Shown here: positions 24,258-32,489 of the stretch, in pieces
Layout: every line of letters begins with the position of its first letter
How positions within the stretch are numbered: the stretch's first letter is position 1
Source of the DNA: Clostridiales bacterium
GTDB taxonomy: Bacteria > Bacillota > Clostridia > Saccharofermentanales > Saccharofermentanaceae
Assembly (NCBI GenBank): GCA_017545245.1
Contig: JAFWPB010000051.1
Location: 1 to 38,851, forward strand
Length of the DNA stretch: 38,851 nt
Direction of reading: 5' to 3'
Made by a program: the position numbers and the translations under genes
The notes under the pieces: model-generated
What the model was told of the DNA's origin: nothing
Databases searched by the model: none
Seen by the model: only the letters and a program-made list of their open reading frames with translations

Positions 24258-25172
24258 TTACATTTCTCCATCTATCCCCTGAAACTTCAGCGTGATAACG
24301 AGTTTTCCATCTTCGTACTCTGCGTTGATCGTACCGCCGTTCTGCTCCATTAGCTCACGTGCGATAGAAAGCCCCAGACCTGTCGCGTGAGACTGGTCGC
24401 TGACTGTGTAATACCTGTCGAAAAGCTTCGCCACCGAAACCGAGGACAGATCCGGTGCCTGGTTTTGGAACACGATCTCGCCATCCTTGGATAGAGACAC
24501 CTGAAGATCACTCTTTGCATACTTGACTGCATTGTTGATTACGTTCTCCAGTATCCTGTCCGCCGATTTTTTGTTGCACGAGACGAGGACTTCTTCCTCA
24601 GGCATCGTGATCTCGGGCTCGATCCCCTTCCCGCTCAACGCCTGATAGAAAGACAAAAGACAATCCTCAAGTGCTTTTCGGATATCGATATTCTCCGGCG
24701 CCGTATAAAAAAGCATATACTCTTCCTTGTCGGAAACAGAGGAATACTTAAAAAGCTCCTCCGTCAAGTCCGTCAGGACTTCTGTGCGGTTCTTGATCCG
24801 GCTCAGGTATTCCTGCCGCTTCGCTTCATCTTTCTCCTCGTCAAGAAGATCCAGGTACGAGTTGATCGCCGTCAGCGGAGTGCGAAGATCGTGGGAGATC
24901 CCGGTGACCGCCTTGCTGATCCTTTTGTTGCCGTCTTCAAAGCGGAGCTTCTCTTTGCGAAGAGTCGAAAACTCCGAATTTAAGATCTCCGCTGCCTTTC
25001 TGGCATGCTTGTCCGACGTGGTAAGGGATATGGGAACATTCGTCTCGCCCTTCGCCTGATCCTTGATGTCCCGCGTAAGCTCATCAAAGCCTTTCCGTAA
25101 AAGAAGGTTCCGGATAAAGAGAATGATGACTGCGGCCGAGAGCAGGATGACGGCGATAACTAGATAGAGCAT
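24258..25172 (-). CDS. Sensor histidine kinase with one transmembrane helix
   Basis: A 304-residue kinase, last gene of the five-gene operon. A single transmembrane helix is at residues 2-24; there is no extracellular sensor domain. The H box GISHDLRTPLTAI has His94, the N box VINNAVKYA has Asn214, and ATGLGLSIA is the G2 box. Small kinases of this kind in Firmicutes (VanS/BceS/Cpr-type neighbours) often sense through the transporter encoded with them. The ATG at 25172 follows the permease stop by two bases and has only a weak ribosome site, so translation is probably coupled. An open frame extends upstream into the permease in another frame and is ignored. Partner is the regulator at 27956-28627. 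Confidence 0.85.
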   Translation of the reverse strand: MLYLVIAVILLSAAVIILFIRNLLLRKGFDELTRDIKDQAKGETNVPISLTTSDKHARKAAEILNSEFSTLRKEKLRFEDGNKRISKAVTGISHDLRTPLTAINSYLDLLDEEKDEAKRQEYLSRIKNRTEVLTDLTEELFKYSSVSDKEEYMLFYTAPENIDIRKALEDCLLSFYQALSGKGIEPEITMPEEEVLVSCNKKSADRILENVINNAVKYAKSDLQVSLSKDGEIVFQNQAPDLSSVSVAKLFDRYYTVSDQSHATGLGLSIARELMEQNGGTINAEYEDGKLVITLKFQGIDGEM

Positions 25173-25174
25173 AT

Positions 25175-26170
25175 CTACATTATATCTGTTTTCCGGAATA
25201 AAAGAACTCCTGCAATGGGTGTCAATATGAGCCATGCGAAACCTGTGATCGTGTTTCGGAGGGCCATGCCACTCTCTACAAACACATACGGATTCAAGGA
25301 AAACGTATTGTATTCGACAAACAGGGAAAGCGGCGAGCATTTGATATATGTGATCCCTGCCCGTGCCTTGAGCGGCAGATCGTCCAATGTTTTCGCCGGC
25401 CTGGTTGATGATCCGTTTGCACGGATGTAGTACTGCATGTAATCTTTGTCATCGAACGAGACGACAGATATGAGATACTCCTCGTATCGGTGTTCGTCAA
25501 GCAACATCTCTACATCATTCACCTGCCAGTAATCCATCAGCGCATCAGTGTCATATCCCACGATAGGAGCAAGAAGAAATACCAGGAAGAGAACGATCGT
25601 TGCAATCACCGCAACCACTGTTTTTTTCAAAACAAACAGAATGCATGTGATCAGAGAAGTGAATGACAATTCCAGAAGAAACATGACCGCAAGCATGATC
25701 AGAATATACGGCCACCAGATGACCGGATGAAGTCCGCACGCCAATACATAGACCACTGTCGATATAAGAAAAGATAACGTGATCAAAGTCGTGCTGATAA
25801 GATTGAGAAGGAAAACTGAGAAAAAGATCGTTTCTTTCCGGTGCCCGGAGACGGTGATATTACGGAGCGTGCCGTTATCGAAGTATTTTCCTGCAAAGAC
25901 GGATATAAAGATCGAGCTTAAAAACAAGATGATCAAGCCACTCTCGATGATATAGTTTCCGATCCCTCGTATTTCAAAAGCACTGTCCCCGTTATTATTC
26001 ATGTACTCTGCCTGTACATCCTCGATGAGACGGCCGCTTCTGAACAAACCGGTATCATGTGTCTGGATCAAAGCCATGAAAATACTGAGCATTACCGCCA
26101 GGCCGATAAATATATAGATCTTCCGGCTCTTGAACATCCGGTAGAGATCTGCGCGTAGCAGTTTGATCAT
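25175..26170 (-). CDS. ABC-2 type permease of a LanFEG/Cpr-like transporter, subunit 2
   Basis: A 331-residue membrane protein with about six helices. The start MIKLLRADLYRMFKSRKIYIF is typical of ABC-2 permeases of lantibiotic-immunity and antimicrobial-peptide exporters. A 90-residue extracytoplasmic insert lies between helices five and six (residues about 210-295), and a long loop follows helix one. The gene starts one base after the stop of the other permease and its stop lies two bases before the kinase ATG. Residues around 85 contain the AAAAGCACT word in reverse (Ser-Ala-Phe). Peptide or drug export is inferred from operon layout; the substrate is not known. Confidence 0.8.
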   Translation of the reverse strand: MIKLLRADLYRMFKSRKIYIFIGLAVMLSIFMALIQTHDTGLFRSGRLIEDVQAEYMNNNGDSAFEIRGIGNYIIESGLIILFLSSIFISVFAGKYFDNGTLRNITVSGHRKETIFFSVFLLNLISTTLITLSFLISTVVYVLACGLHPVIWWPYILIMLAVMFLLELSFTSLITCILFVLKKTVVAVIATIVLFLVFLLAPIVGYDTDALMDYWQVNDVEMLLDEHRYEEYLISVVSFDDKDYMQYYIRANGSSTRPAKTLDDLPLKARAGITYIKCSPLSLFVEYNTFSLNPYVFVESGMALRNTITGFAWLILTPIAGVLLFRKTDIM

Positions 26171-26171
26171 A

Positions 26172-26951
26172 TCAGTCGAACTCCTTTCTGTTTATTACGA
26201 AACATCCAATCACGAAGAACAAGATGATCATCGACAAAGCAGGGATCAAACTGTTTTCAAATGCATTTGCCACTGCTTCTGGTACGTTTTCAATGTTGAT
26301 ATATTCATATGGATCTATCTTTTTCAGAAATTTCATCACATCCAGAATAAGCGTATCCTTATACTTTTCCATTTCGATCCGGTTTCTTAGAAGTCCCGTC
26401 GCGAGCGTCATTGCGCAGATGGTCCCAAAAGAGAAAATGATCGAAAGAACATCATGGGTATATCCAAGACTGATAATGGCTACGATGATCGAGAAGAAGA
26501 GCATCCAGAGAAGGTATATCCCCGAAAGCTTCAGGATCGTTTCCGAATCCGCAAATTTGCCCTGGTTTTCGACTGCACAAACAGCGAATACCAGTATCAG
26601 ATGGATTGCATAGAGCAGCACCGAAAACAGATAATTCACTATGACTTTTGAGCAGAAGATACTGCTTCTTTTTACGCCGATAACGATCTTATTTCGGAGG
26701 ATCCCGACCTTCTTTTCCAGGATCGTGAGTTTGACGGAAACCGCCGCGCAGACAAATCCAGTGAGCATGCCAAACATCATTAATGCTTCAAGGCAGATTA
26801 TCTCGGGCGGGTTCGGATCCATATAATAGACATTATCCGATATCAGGAATACCGTTCCAAGGACCGACATGACGATCTGTGCCAGAATCAGAAACCAGGT
26901 CAGCTTGCTCTTTTTCATTCTCAGAAGATCTACTTTGATTTGTTCAAGCAT
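26172..26951 (-). CDS. ABC-2 type permease of a LanFEG/Cpr-like transporter, subunit 1
   Basis: A 259-residue permease with six predicted helices, starting MLEQIKVDLLRMKKSKLTWF. It matches the size and pattern of LanE/MutE or CprB-type immunity permeases. Its start overlaps the ATPase stop by 8 bases (ATGCTTGA), indicating coupled translation. It pairs with the 331-residue permease to form a heterodimer served by the single ATPase. Confidence 0.8.
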   Translation of the reverse strand: MLEQIKVDLLRMKKSKLTWFLILAQIVMSVLGTVFLISDNVYYMDPNPPEIICLEALMMFGMLTGFVCAAVSVKLTILEKKVGILRNKIVIGVKRSSIFCSKVIVNYLFSVLLYAIHLILVFAVCAVENQGKFADSETILKLSGIYLLWMLFFSIIVAIISLGYTHDVLSIIFSFGTICAMTLATGLLRNRIEMEKYKDTLILDVMKFLKKIDPYEYINIENVPEAVANAFENSLIPALSMIILFFVIGCFVINRKEFD

Positions 26952-27870
26952 CTTCGGCTCCTTTCTTATCGGAAATAAGGTTCATGAAATAACTCTCGAG
27001 AGTCTCTTCCTGCTGGGTGATATTCAGCACTTCTATTCCGCTCTCAGCGAGTTCGACGACCAGCGCAGATGCTTTTAGATTATCAGAATAGATGTTGATT
27101 GACTGGTCTTTTCCGACATCGTATTCGAGACCTTTGTTGTCCAGGCAGGTAACCGTTTTCTTCACATCATCGACCTTGATAACTGTCGATTTACGAAGTG
27201 ATTTTTCGAGGTCTTCTTTCGACACTTCCCGGATGATCTTGCCATTATCGATAAACCCGTAATTGTCCGCCACACGCGACAGTTCGTCCAGAAGATGGCT
27301 CGAAATCAGGATCGTGGTTCCCTGGTTTTTGTTTATTCCGAGAAGCATCTCGCGGATCTCGATGATACCCTGCGGGTCCAGACCATTGATCGGCTCATCA
27401 AGGATCAGGATATCCGGATTTCCGCACAGCGCGATAGCTATTCCGAGGCGCTGTTTCATGCCCAGCGAGAATTTACCTGCACGCTTTTTCCCTGTCTGAT
27501 CCAGTCCGACCAGTTTCAGAAGCTCATCGATCCGATCGTAGGAAGAAAGACCCAGGTTCAGAAACTGGACTTTCAGATTATCGTATGCGGTGAGATCGTT
27601 ATAGAGCGCCACACTTTCGATCAAAGCACCGGTCCTTCTTCGGATATTCTGTATATCCGAATCACTGTTTTCGATACCGCAGATCGAATAGGATCCCGAA
27701 GTCGGTTTCTGCAGTCCCGTGATGACTCGCATGATCGTCGTTTTGCCGGCTCCATTCTTACCGATCAAGCCGTAAATGGCACCTTTCGGAATGTGAAGAG
27801 AGACGTTCTTCAAGACGTCCGCCTTGCCATAAGATTTACAAAGGTCCTGTGTTGTGAGTATGTATTCCAT
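26944..27870 (-). CDS. ABC transporter ATPase (LanF/CprA/BcrA-like)
   Basis: A 308-residue ATPase of the bacitracin/lantibiotic-immunity class. Walker A GKNGAGKTT is at 37-45, signature FSLGMKQR at 134-141 (the LSLGM variant typical of drug-immunity ATPases), Walker B ILILDEP at 154-160, followed by NGLDPQGI and the ISSHLL switch. The 80-residue C-terminal extension is usual for this class. The ATG at 27870 has GGAGGT 7 bases upstream; longer upstream frames lack a site. It is the second gene of the operon, 85 bases after the regulator stop, and overlaps the permease that follows. Confidence 0.9.
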   Translation of the reverse strand: MEYILTTQDLCKSYGKADVLKNVSLHIPKGAIYGLIGKNGAGKTTIMRVITGLQKPTSGSYSICGIENSDSDIQNIRRRTGALIESVALYNDLTAYDNLKVQFLNLGLSSYDRIDELLKLVGLDQTGKKRAGKFSLGMKQRLGIAIALCGNPDILILDEPINGLDPQGIIEIREMLLGINKNQGTTILISSHLLDELSRVADNYGFIDNGKIIREVSKEDLEKSLRKSTVIKVDDVKKTVTCLDNKGLEYDVGKDQSINIYSDNLKASALVVELAESGIEVLNITQQEETLESYFMNLISDKKGAEDA

Positions 27871-27955
27871 AGATCTTACCTCCATGTTTTTAGCATACAA
27901 CGTATCCTCGGTTACGTGTAGTTAAGAAATGGATAAGATTCTTCGGGAAAAGCAC

Positions 27956-28627
27956 TTACGCGTCTTGCGCGATCTTAAAACCAATGCCCCAGACAGCTTC
28001 AATATAGTCCTTGCCACCGACATCTTTCAGTTTTTTTCTAAGGTTGCTCATATGCACTTTCAGGGAGCTTTCAACCAAGTCCGGCGTGTCTTCTACTGCA
28101 CGCGACAGAAGCTCTGTTTTCGAAATGACATTGCCTGCGTCAGTCATAAGGATCTTCAATATCGCATACTCGGTCCGGGTAAGATGTACCGGCTGGTCAT
28201 TGATCTTCACAACATGCTTGGTAATATCAAGTGAGATATCCGAAGCCGTAAGGATCTCTTCATTCGCGGCTTTCTGCTTGCTGGTACGAAGGTGTGCTGC
28301 GACACGCACCTTGAGTTCCCGGATGTCAAAAGGCTTGGTGATATAATCCACGCATCCTCCGGAGAGAAGCTCGATCTTATTTTCGATGGCCGCCTTGGCA
28401 CTTACAGCGATGACGGGGATATCTTTCGGAATCAAAGGAAGAAGTTCTTCGCCGGTCAGGCCGGGAAGCATGAGATCCATCAGGATGATATCGGGCGCAG
28501 TCCTAAGAAGGAGGCGTCCCTCTGTTCCGCTTGAAGCGGCTTCAACAGAGTAGCCCTCTTTCGAAAGCTCCTGCGTCAGGATACTTCTTATGTCCTCATC
28601 ATCTTCAATTACAAGTATACGTGCCAT
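27956..28627 (-). CDS. OmpR-family response regulator, probably leaderless
   Basis: A 223-residue regulator. The receiver has EDDED at 8-12, phospho-acceptor Asp51 (LMDLMLPG) and Lys98 (TKPFD). The winged helix spans about 125-220 and ends in VWGIGFKI. The ATG at 28627 is chosen because the receiver begins there; no ribosome site precedes it. A promoter (TTGAAA-18-TATACT) ends only 6 bases before the ATG, so transcription should begin at or next to the start codon. It is first in the operon with ATPase, two permeases and kinase, and should control them. Its stop codon overlaps an AAAAGCACT word (27948-27956). Confidence 0.87.
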   Translation of the reverse strand: MARILVIEDDEDIRSILTQELSKEGYSVEAASSGTEGRLLLRTAPDIILMDLMLPGLTGEELLPLIPKDIPVIAVSAKAAIENKIELLSGGCVDYITKPFDIRELKVRVAAHLRTSKQKAANEEILTASDISLDITKHVVKINDQPVHLTRTEYAILKILMTDAGNVISKTELLSRAVEDTPDLVESSLKVHMSNLRKKLKDVGGKDYIEAVWGIGFKIAQDA

Positions 28628-28633
28628 GTGAAA

Positions 28634-28663
28634 AGTATATAGCACTCTCCCTGAACGTTTCAA
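28634..28663 (-). promoter_or_regulatory. Promoter of the response regulator operon, predicted leaderless
   Basis: Minus strand TTGAAA (28663-28658), 18-base spacer, TATACT (28639-28634), then only TTTCAC before the ATG. The usual distance from -10 to start of transcription places +1 on the A of ATG. TATATA two bases upstream with a 16-base spacer is an alternative -10. Confidence 0.6.
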
Positions 28664-28715
28664 GCGGTGTGGTAGAATAATGGCTGAGACCAAGTTCTTT
28701 TGCGGAGGAAAAACC

Positions 28716-29129
28716 ATGACGATTGAAAATGTAGGATATATTGATGAAACGATTGGAACAATACTGGATAAAGAGTTCGAGCAATATGCCGAGAAAAACG
28801 GCGTCAACTGCAATTACGAAGAGTTCTTATTCCTTGCCAAAGAAGGCGACGAAGTCCTTGGTGTGATCACTGGAAAGGCCTACTACAAAGAGGTCCACGT
28901 CCAGGACCTGATCGTTATTGAGAAATACAGAAAACAGCATATCGGCATGAAGCTTCTTGCAAAAGTGGAAGAATATGCCAGAGAGAAAAATGTAGAGCAG
29001 ATCAATCTCACCACCTATGCTTTTCAGGCACCGGAATTCTATAAGAAATACGGGTTCCAGGTCGAGTTCATAAGAGAGAATAAGGGAGAACCGAAACTCA
29101 ACAAGATTTTCCTCGTGAAGTACTTGTGA
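28716..29129 (+). CDS. GNAT-family N-acetyltransferase
   Basis: A 137-residue GNAT enzyme, which transfers acetyl from acetyl-CoA to an amine. The pattern fits: strand-helix start, a central strand with VHVQDLIVIEKYRKQHIGMKLL (the acetyl-CoA pyrophosphate loop R/Q-x-x-G-x-G/A, here RKQHIGMK), and the final EFYKKYGFQVEF strand-helix. The ATG at 28716 has GGAGG 7 bases upstream; the longer frame from 28680 starts before that site. It is divergent from the response regulator and its stop lies two bases from the stop of the convergent SDR gene. Substrate unknown. Confidence 0.87.
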   Translation: MTIENVGYIDETIGTILDKEFEQYAEKNGVNCNYEEFLFLAKEGDEVLGVITGKAYYKEVHVQDLIVIEKYRKQHIGMKLLAKVEEYAREKNVEQINLTTYAFQAPEFYKKYGFQVEFIRENKGEPKLNKIFLVKYL

Positions 29130-29131
29130 GC

Positions 29132-29860
29132 TTACTTTTGTATATGGTATCCACCGTCTGCAAATAACATGGCCCCTGTCACATAGTCAGACATGTCCGA
29201 CAGAAGGAAAAGAACTACAGAGGCTATATCTTCGGGCTTTCCGAGCCTTCCGTTCGGAATGAGGGCTTCGGACTGGGCCTTCACCTCCGGTATGTCAAAA
29301 GACGCCGCTGTCATGCCGGTATAGATAAATCCGGGAGCCACGCTGTTCACTTGAATATTATGCGGTGCAAGGTCCAGTGCCATCACTGAAGTCATGGAAG
29401 CCACCGCTCCTTTTGACGCGGCATAGTCAGCCATATTATTCTTGAAGATCGTCGATCTGATACAGCTGATATTCACGATCTTACCGCGCTTATTCTTGAT
29501 CATCGCCGGAGCTGCTGCCTTGGATACGATAAAAGTACCGGTAGTGTTAACGGACAGGACACGGTTCCATTCTTCTGTGGTCAATTCGTAGAATGGTTTG
29601 TTGTTTCCGAAGATTCCGGCAGCATTTACCAGTCCGTCGATATGCCCATATGTCTTCCCGACTTCTTCTACGCACGTTCTTATTCTTTCCTCGTCAAGAA
29701 CATTGGCCTTATAGTGCTTGTAGGAATCATGTCCGATCGAACTGTCCTGAATATCGATACCGATGACATATGCCTTTTTCTCAAGCAGCTTCTCACAACA
29801 GCTCTTCCCCATACCGGAACCTGCCCCGGTTACGATGTATACTTTGTTTTCAAAATCCAC
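29132..29860 (-). CDS. SDR-family NAD(P)-dependent oxidoreductase
   Basis: A 242-residue classical short-chain dehydrogenase/reductase. The dinucleotide loop TGAGSGMG is at 11-18, the NAAG motif at 79-82, the catalytic YAASK at Tyr146 and Lys150, and PGFIYTGM follows. Asp at the end of strand two (GIDI) favours NAD+. The catalytic Ser that lies 13 residues before Tyr in classical members is Cys133 here, preceded by Ser132; activity may be altered or Ser132 may take over. The GTG start has GGAGG 7 bases upstream. It has a leader of about 95 bases after a TATAAT at 29964-29959. Substrate unknown. Confidence 0.88.
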   Translation of the reverse strand: MDFENKVYIVTGAGSGMGKSCCEKLLEKKAYVIGIDIQDSSIGHDSYKHYKANVLDEERIRTCVEEVGKTYGHIDGLVNAAGIFGNNKPFYELTTEEWNRVLSVNTTGTFIVSKAAAPAMIKNKRGKIVNISCIRSTIFKNNMADYAASKGAVASMTSVMALDLAPHNIQVNSVAPGFIYTGMTAASFDIPEVKAQSEALIPNGRLGKPEDIASVVLFLLSDMSDYVTGAMLFADGGYHIQK

Positions 29861-29958
29861 TTCGAATCCTCCCTGTTCCCGATAACTCCATACTGTTAAA
29901 ATCTATCCTCATCGAGACGATCCCAGCTTGATATACAGGCGTTTCACTTGATAGGGAC

Positions 29959-29964
29959 ATTATA
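29959..29964 (-). promoter_or_regulatory. -10 box for the SDR gene
   Basis: Perfect TATAAT on the minus strand, 98 bases before the GTG start. The -35 region overlaps the hairpin that follows the upstream gene and is not recognisable. Confidence 0.5.
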
Positions 29965-29978
29965 CCATAGATAAGATA

Positions 29979-30000
29979 AAGCCCTTGATTCCAAGGGCCT
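29979..30000 (-). terminator. Weak terminator after the gene at 30038
   Basis: GCCCTTG (29981-29987) pairs with CAAGGGC (29992-29998) around a 4-base loop. On the minus strand TTTATCTTAT follows, a poor T-run. It lies 38 bases beyond the stop at 30038. Confidence 0.5.
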
Positions 30001-30037
30001 TCCATCACTTTTTTCGTAGTATACAATCCCATAAACC

Positions 30038-30721
30038 CTATGCCAGTGATATAGCGAGAAGAACGATGCCCAGAAGAATTACGATAATCAGTACCATCAC
30101 CAATGTAATCATTTTTCGGGATTCTTTGTCTATCCGATGTTGACTCAGATACGCTTCGTGTGCCTTTTTACTGATCATGGAGAGTTTATTACACCAGAAA
30201 TGATCCGTATAAGGCGGCATCAGCCAGATATCTCCGCAGCGGTTGCACTTATACTGGTAAAACGGCGTTTTTCTCATGTCATATGTCTTATCAAGGAGAG
30301 TGTATACACCGTCTTTTACGATCCGTTCTTTGAAAGCATCATAGTCATTCTTTGTAAGAACATCTACCTGATTACTGCCGATTTCTTCACAGATGCACGG
30401 GATACGGGAAGAATAGATTTTTCCGTCCTCGATCTTATAGTTCGGATCTCCGTTCTCATCAAATTCTATGCCCAATCCATAGCCGTTCCAGTACTTCTCC
30501 TGCTCATCCAAAAAGCAGACCACGAGCTTCTTTTCTTCCGGGGAAAAAGCACGCACTTTTCGGCCATAAAACTTAAGGTATTCGACAATTTCTTCCACCG
30601 TTAAAGGGACCCCGTCCTCCCACGTGATCCTGTTTCTATTTATGAATACGAGCCGGTCGGGATCGGAATGCATGATTACTTTCCGTCCATTAAACTCCTC
30701 TTCAATATCGTACAGTGCCAT
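30038..30721 (-). CDS. Tail-anchored protein of unknown function with zinc knuckle
   Basis: A 227-residue protein I do not recognise. The first 145 residues look globular, with acidic turns and several aromatic strands. A single CNRCG knuckle at about 158-162 and a later Cys near 184 could bind zinc. The last 20 residues form a C-terminal membrane helix (MITLVMVLIIVILLGIVLLA), which would anchor the body in the cytoplasm. There is no signal peptide. The ATG has GAGG some 13 bases upstream, a long spacing. It follows the gene at 30744 by 22 bases and is probably co-transcribed with it from the shared 40-bp promoter block. Confidence 0.6.
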   Translation of the reverse strand: MALYDIEEEFNGRKVIMHSDPDRLVFINRNRITWEDGVPLTVEEIVEYLKFYGRKVRAFSPEEKKLVVCFLDEQEKYWNGYGLGIEFDENGDPNYKIEDGKIYSSRIPCICEEIGSNQVDVLTKNDYDAFKERIVKDGVYTLLDKTYDMRKTPFYQYKCNRCGDIWLMPPYTDHFWCNKLSMISKKAHEAYLSQHRIDKESRKMITLVMVLIIVILLGIVLLAISLA

Positions 30722-30743
30722 TTTTCTTGTCCAACCTCAATCA

Positions 30744-31394
30744 CTAATCGATAAAAGTGCACCCGATTCCGAGAAAGAAGTCCTTTATTTTTGTCTTCTC
30801 GTCATCGCTTAGATCTTCTCCCCAAACAAATGCTGTACGGTCATGACTGACAGAAACACCTACAAACTTATCCAGTGGATATTCCAGATCCTCTTCACAA
30901 CTGAATATGCAAGTAATCTCACCATACTCGATTCTTTTAGATGAAACCTCATCCGGATCTTCTTTACACTTCTTTCTCCAACCGGAGAATACATTAGTAA
31001 ACCAATCTATGATTTCCTTTTCCGGAAGATCATCAAACTTGTTTCGGAATTCCTCACCTAACTTTCCCGTACACAAAGCGTGACGGATCTCCAAACCAGG
31101 CATATCGATTTTTTCAGTAGTCTTAACTATATGCAGATTAAATCCGTTTTTATCCGGCATTTCTCCGTCATGGAAAAGTCCATAGACAACCTGCTTCAGA
31201 TGCCACGGACCTTCCCACCACTCAAAACAGTACTGCCCATAATCGCCCGGATCCCAGTTGTTTCCCGTTATCTCATTGAGCTGCTCACAGATCTCATCCG
31301 GCAGATCATCGTAGTAATCGCTTGCCTTATTGACCAAAGCTTCTGCCTTTTTGAGCAATTCCTTATCGTTTTTAATTTCATCCCAGTTCTTCAT
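30744..31394 (-). CDS. Soluble acidic protein of unknown function
   Basis: A 216-residue protein with no signal peptide or membrane helix. It is acidic and rich in Trp (WDPGDYGQYCFEWWEGPWHLK at about 47-67), with a pattern of strands and helices that resembles immunity-type proteins of polymorphic-toxin clusters, though no named family fits. The ATG has AGAGGAT 9 bases upstream. It leads a two-gene unit with the tail-anchored protein at 30038. Its promoter and leader match those of the SUKH gene at 37442-38644 in 34 of 40 bases, which suggests a shared regulation or origin. Confidence 0.55.
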   Translation of the reverse strand: MKNWDEIKNDKELLKKAEALVNKASDYYDDLPDEICEQLNEITGNNWDPGDYGQYCFEWWEGPWHLKQVVYGLFHDGEMPDKNGFNLHIVKTTEKIDMPGLEIRHALCTGKLGEEFRNKFDDLPEKEIIDWFTNVFSGWRKKCKEDPDEVSSKRIEYGEITCIFSCEEDLEYPLDKFVGVSVSHDRTAFVWGEDLSDDEKTKIKDFFLGIGCTFID

Positions 31395-31429
31395 ATGCTT
31401 AATCCTCTGTATTGGTCAGTCATAGTCAT

Positions 31430-31469
31430 AATGCAATCAAAATTATTTGTCGATATGTGTTCATTATAT
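31430..31469 (-). promoter_or_regulatory. Shared promoter/leader block, copy 1
   Basis: Contains TATAAT (31468-31463, minus strand) and a downstream stretch ending in TTTTGATTGCATT. It matches 38671-38710 at 34 of 40 positions. It lies 36 bases before the ATG at 31394. No good -35 is visible in either copy. Confidence 0.7.
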
Positions 31470-31560
31470 CAGGACAGAGGAGTATCGAAAACGCTGTCAA
31501 AGACAAAATTGCGCACCTATCCCGCCGAATTAGATAGTTCAGATCTACATCGGGCAGAAA

Positions 31561-32310
31561 CTACGGGTGATATTCTTCCAGGATCTCCAGAATGTCTTTC
31601 TCATATACATTCCCGTTCAGCACATCACCATTTTCAGAAAACGAGATGGAGCGTATATCTGAGGGATCATCCTCATACGGATCCACCATGTTTTCATCTA
31701 AATACTCTTTCAGGTACTTCAGTGCATTGCCGCTCGGGAAGATCACATTTCCCGACCCGACCGGAATCCCAAGATCATCAAATCCAGCAAGTATCTCTCT
31801 TGTTCTCACGTTATACGGATTGTTGTCTTCCCGGCTCACCAGCCATGCGGGAGAAAGCTTCACCAGAATTCCGGCTTCGACGACGCACTCCGCGAAGTAT
31901 CTGACTGGTTCCAGCGGTATCGTCTCCTGGTGAAAAGCATCGACCGAAAGCAGGATTTCATTGACCCCACTCTCATAAAGATCCTGGACGACCTTGCTGA
32001 TTTTTTCCTTGTCCTTCGAGAAGAATCCATTTGTGATCAGCTGGCGCCGCGAAATTCCCATCTCCTTTGCCGTTCGGTGAATCGCACAGACCACTTCCGG
32101 ATAAAGAAGCGGTTCTCCGCCGAAAGTCATGAGCGATTGGATAGTGAAATTCTGACAGATCTTCCTGACTGCATCTACTGCCACATTCAGGTCGATGTGA
32201 CCTTTACAGTTGATGTGATCACCCTCCGAGCAGTGTTTGCACCGGCCGGTGCAGGCCATCGTGACGGTGAATTCGATTCGATCTGTGTTTCTGAAGTATT
32301 CGTGTGACAT
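31561..32310 (-). CDS. Radical SAM protein
   Basis: A 249-residue radical SAM enzyme. The CX3CX2C motif is at Cys20, Cys24 and Cys27 (ACTGRCKHC). FGGEPLLYP at 63-71 is the SAM-binding GGEP, and LLSVDAFH near 145 fits the barrel. There is no SPASM or twitch domain with extra cysteines, so it holds one [4Fe-4S] cluster. The C-terminus (SFSENGDVLNGNVYEKDILE) resembles the end of peptide-modifying and anSME-like enzymes after loss of the auxiliary domain. The ATG at 32310 has AGGAGG 10 bases upstream. A terminator-like hairpin stands in the leader. No precursor peptide is found nearby, so the substrate is unknown. Confidence 0.8.
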   Translation of the reverse strand: MSHEYFRNTDRIEFTVTMACTGRCKHCSEGDHINCKGHIDLNVAVDAVRKICQNFTIQSLMTFGGEPLLYPEVVCAIHRTAKEMGISRRQLITNGFFSKDKEKISKVVQDLYESGVNEILLSVDAFHQETIPLEPVRYFAECVVEAGILVKLSPAWLVSREDNNPYNVRTREILAGFDDLGIPVGSGNVIFPSGNALKYLKEYLDENMVDPYEDDPSDIRSISFSENGDVLNGNVYEKDILEILEEYHP

Positions 32311-32337
32311 AAAAATAGAACCTCCTTTCACGAACAC

Positions 32338-32367
32338 AAAAAACTAAACCCCGGCTTTGCCACGGTT
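32338..32367 (-). terminator. Terminator or attenuator before the radical SAM gene
   Basis: Minus strand AACCGTGGC (32367-32359), loop AAA, GCCGGGGTT (32355-32347), with one mismatch and one wobble pair, then TAGTTTTTT. Only 12 bases separate the T-run from the ribosome site of the radical SAM gene, leaving no room for another promoter. It must end the upstream operon with read-through, or act as an attenuator. Confidence 0.65.
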
Positions 32368-32489
32368 CGATTTGTCATTCATGATGAGATTCTAAGGTTC
32401 TTATCATTATTAACCCCGCCATAAGGCGTCACGGAAGCAGAACGCGAATAACTAATTACTCTGCTACGGTGTTATATTACCACACGGAT

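Noticed and set aside
31395..31560. Small gene between the radical SAM and 30744 genes
   Set aside because: No frame with a ribosome site was found. The stretch is explained by the shared promoter block and the end of the radical SAM gene.
32338..32489. c-di-GMP-I or other known riboswitch in the radical SAM leader
   Set aside because: GCAAAGCC-like sequence is present, but the remaining conserved c-di-GMP core and the tetraloop receptor are not visible. It is reported only as an attenuator-like leader.
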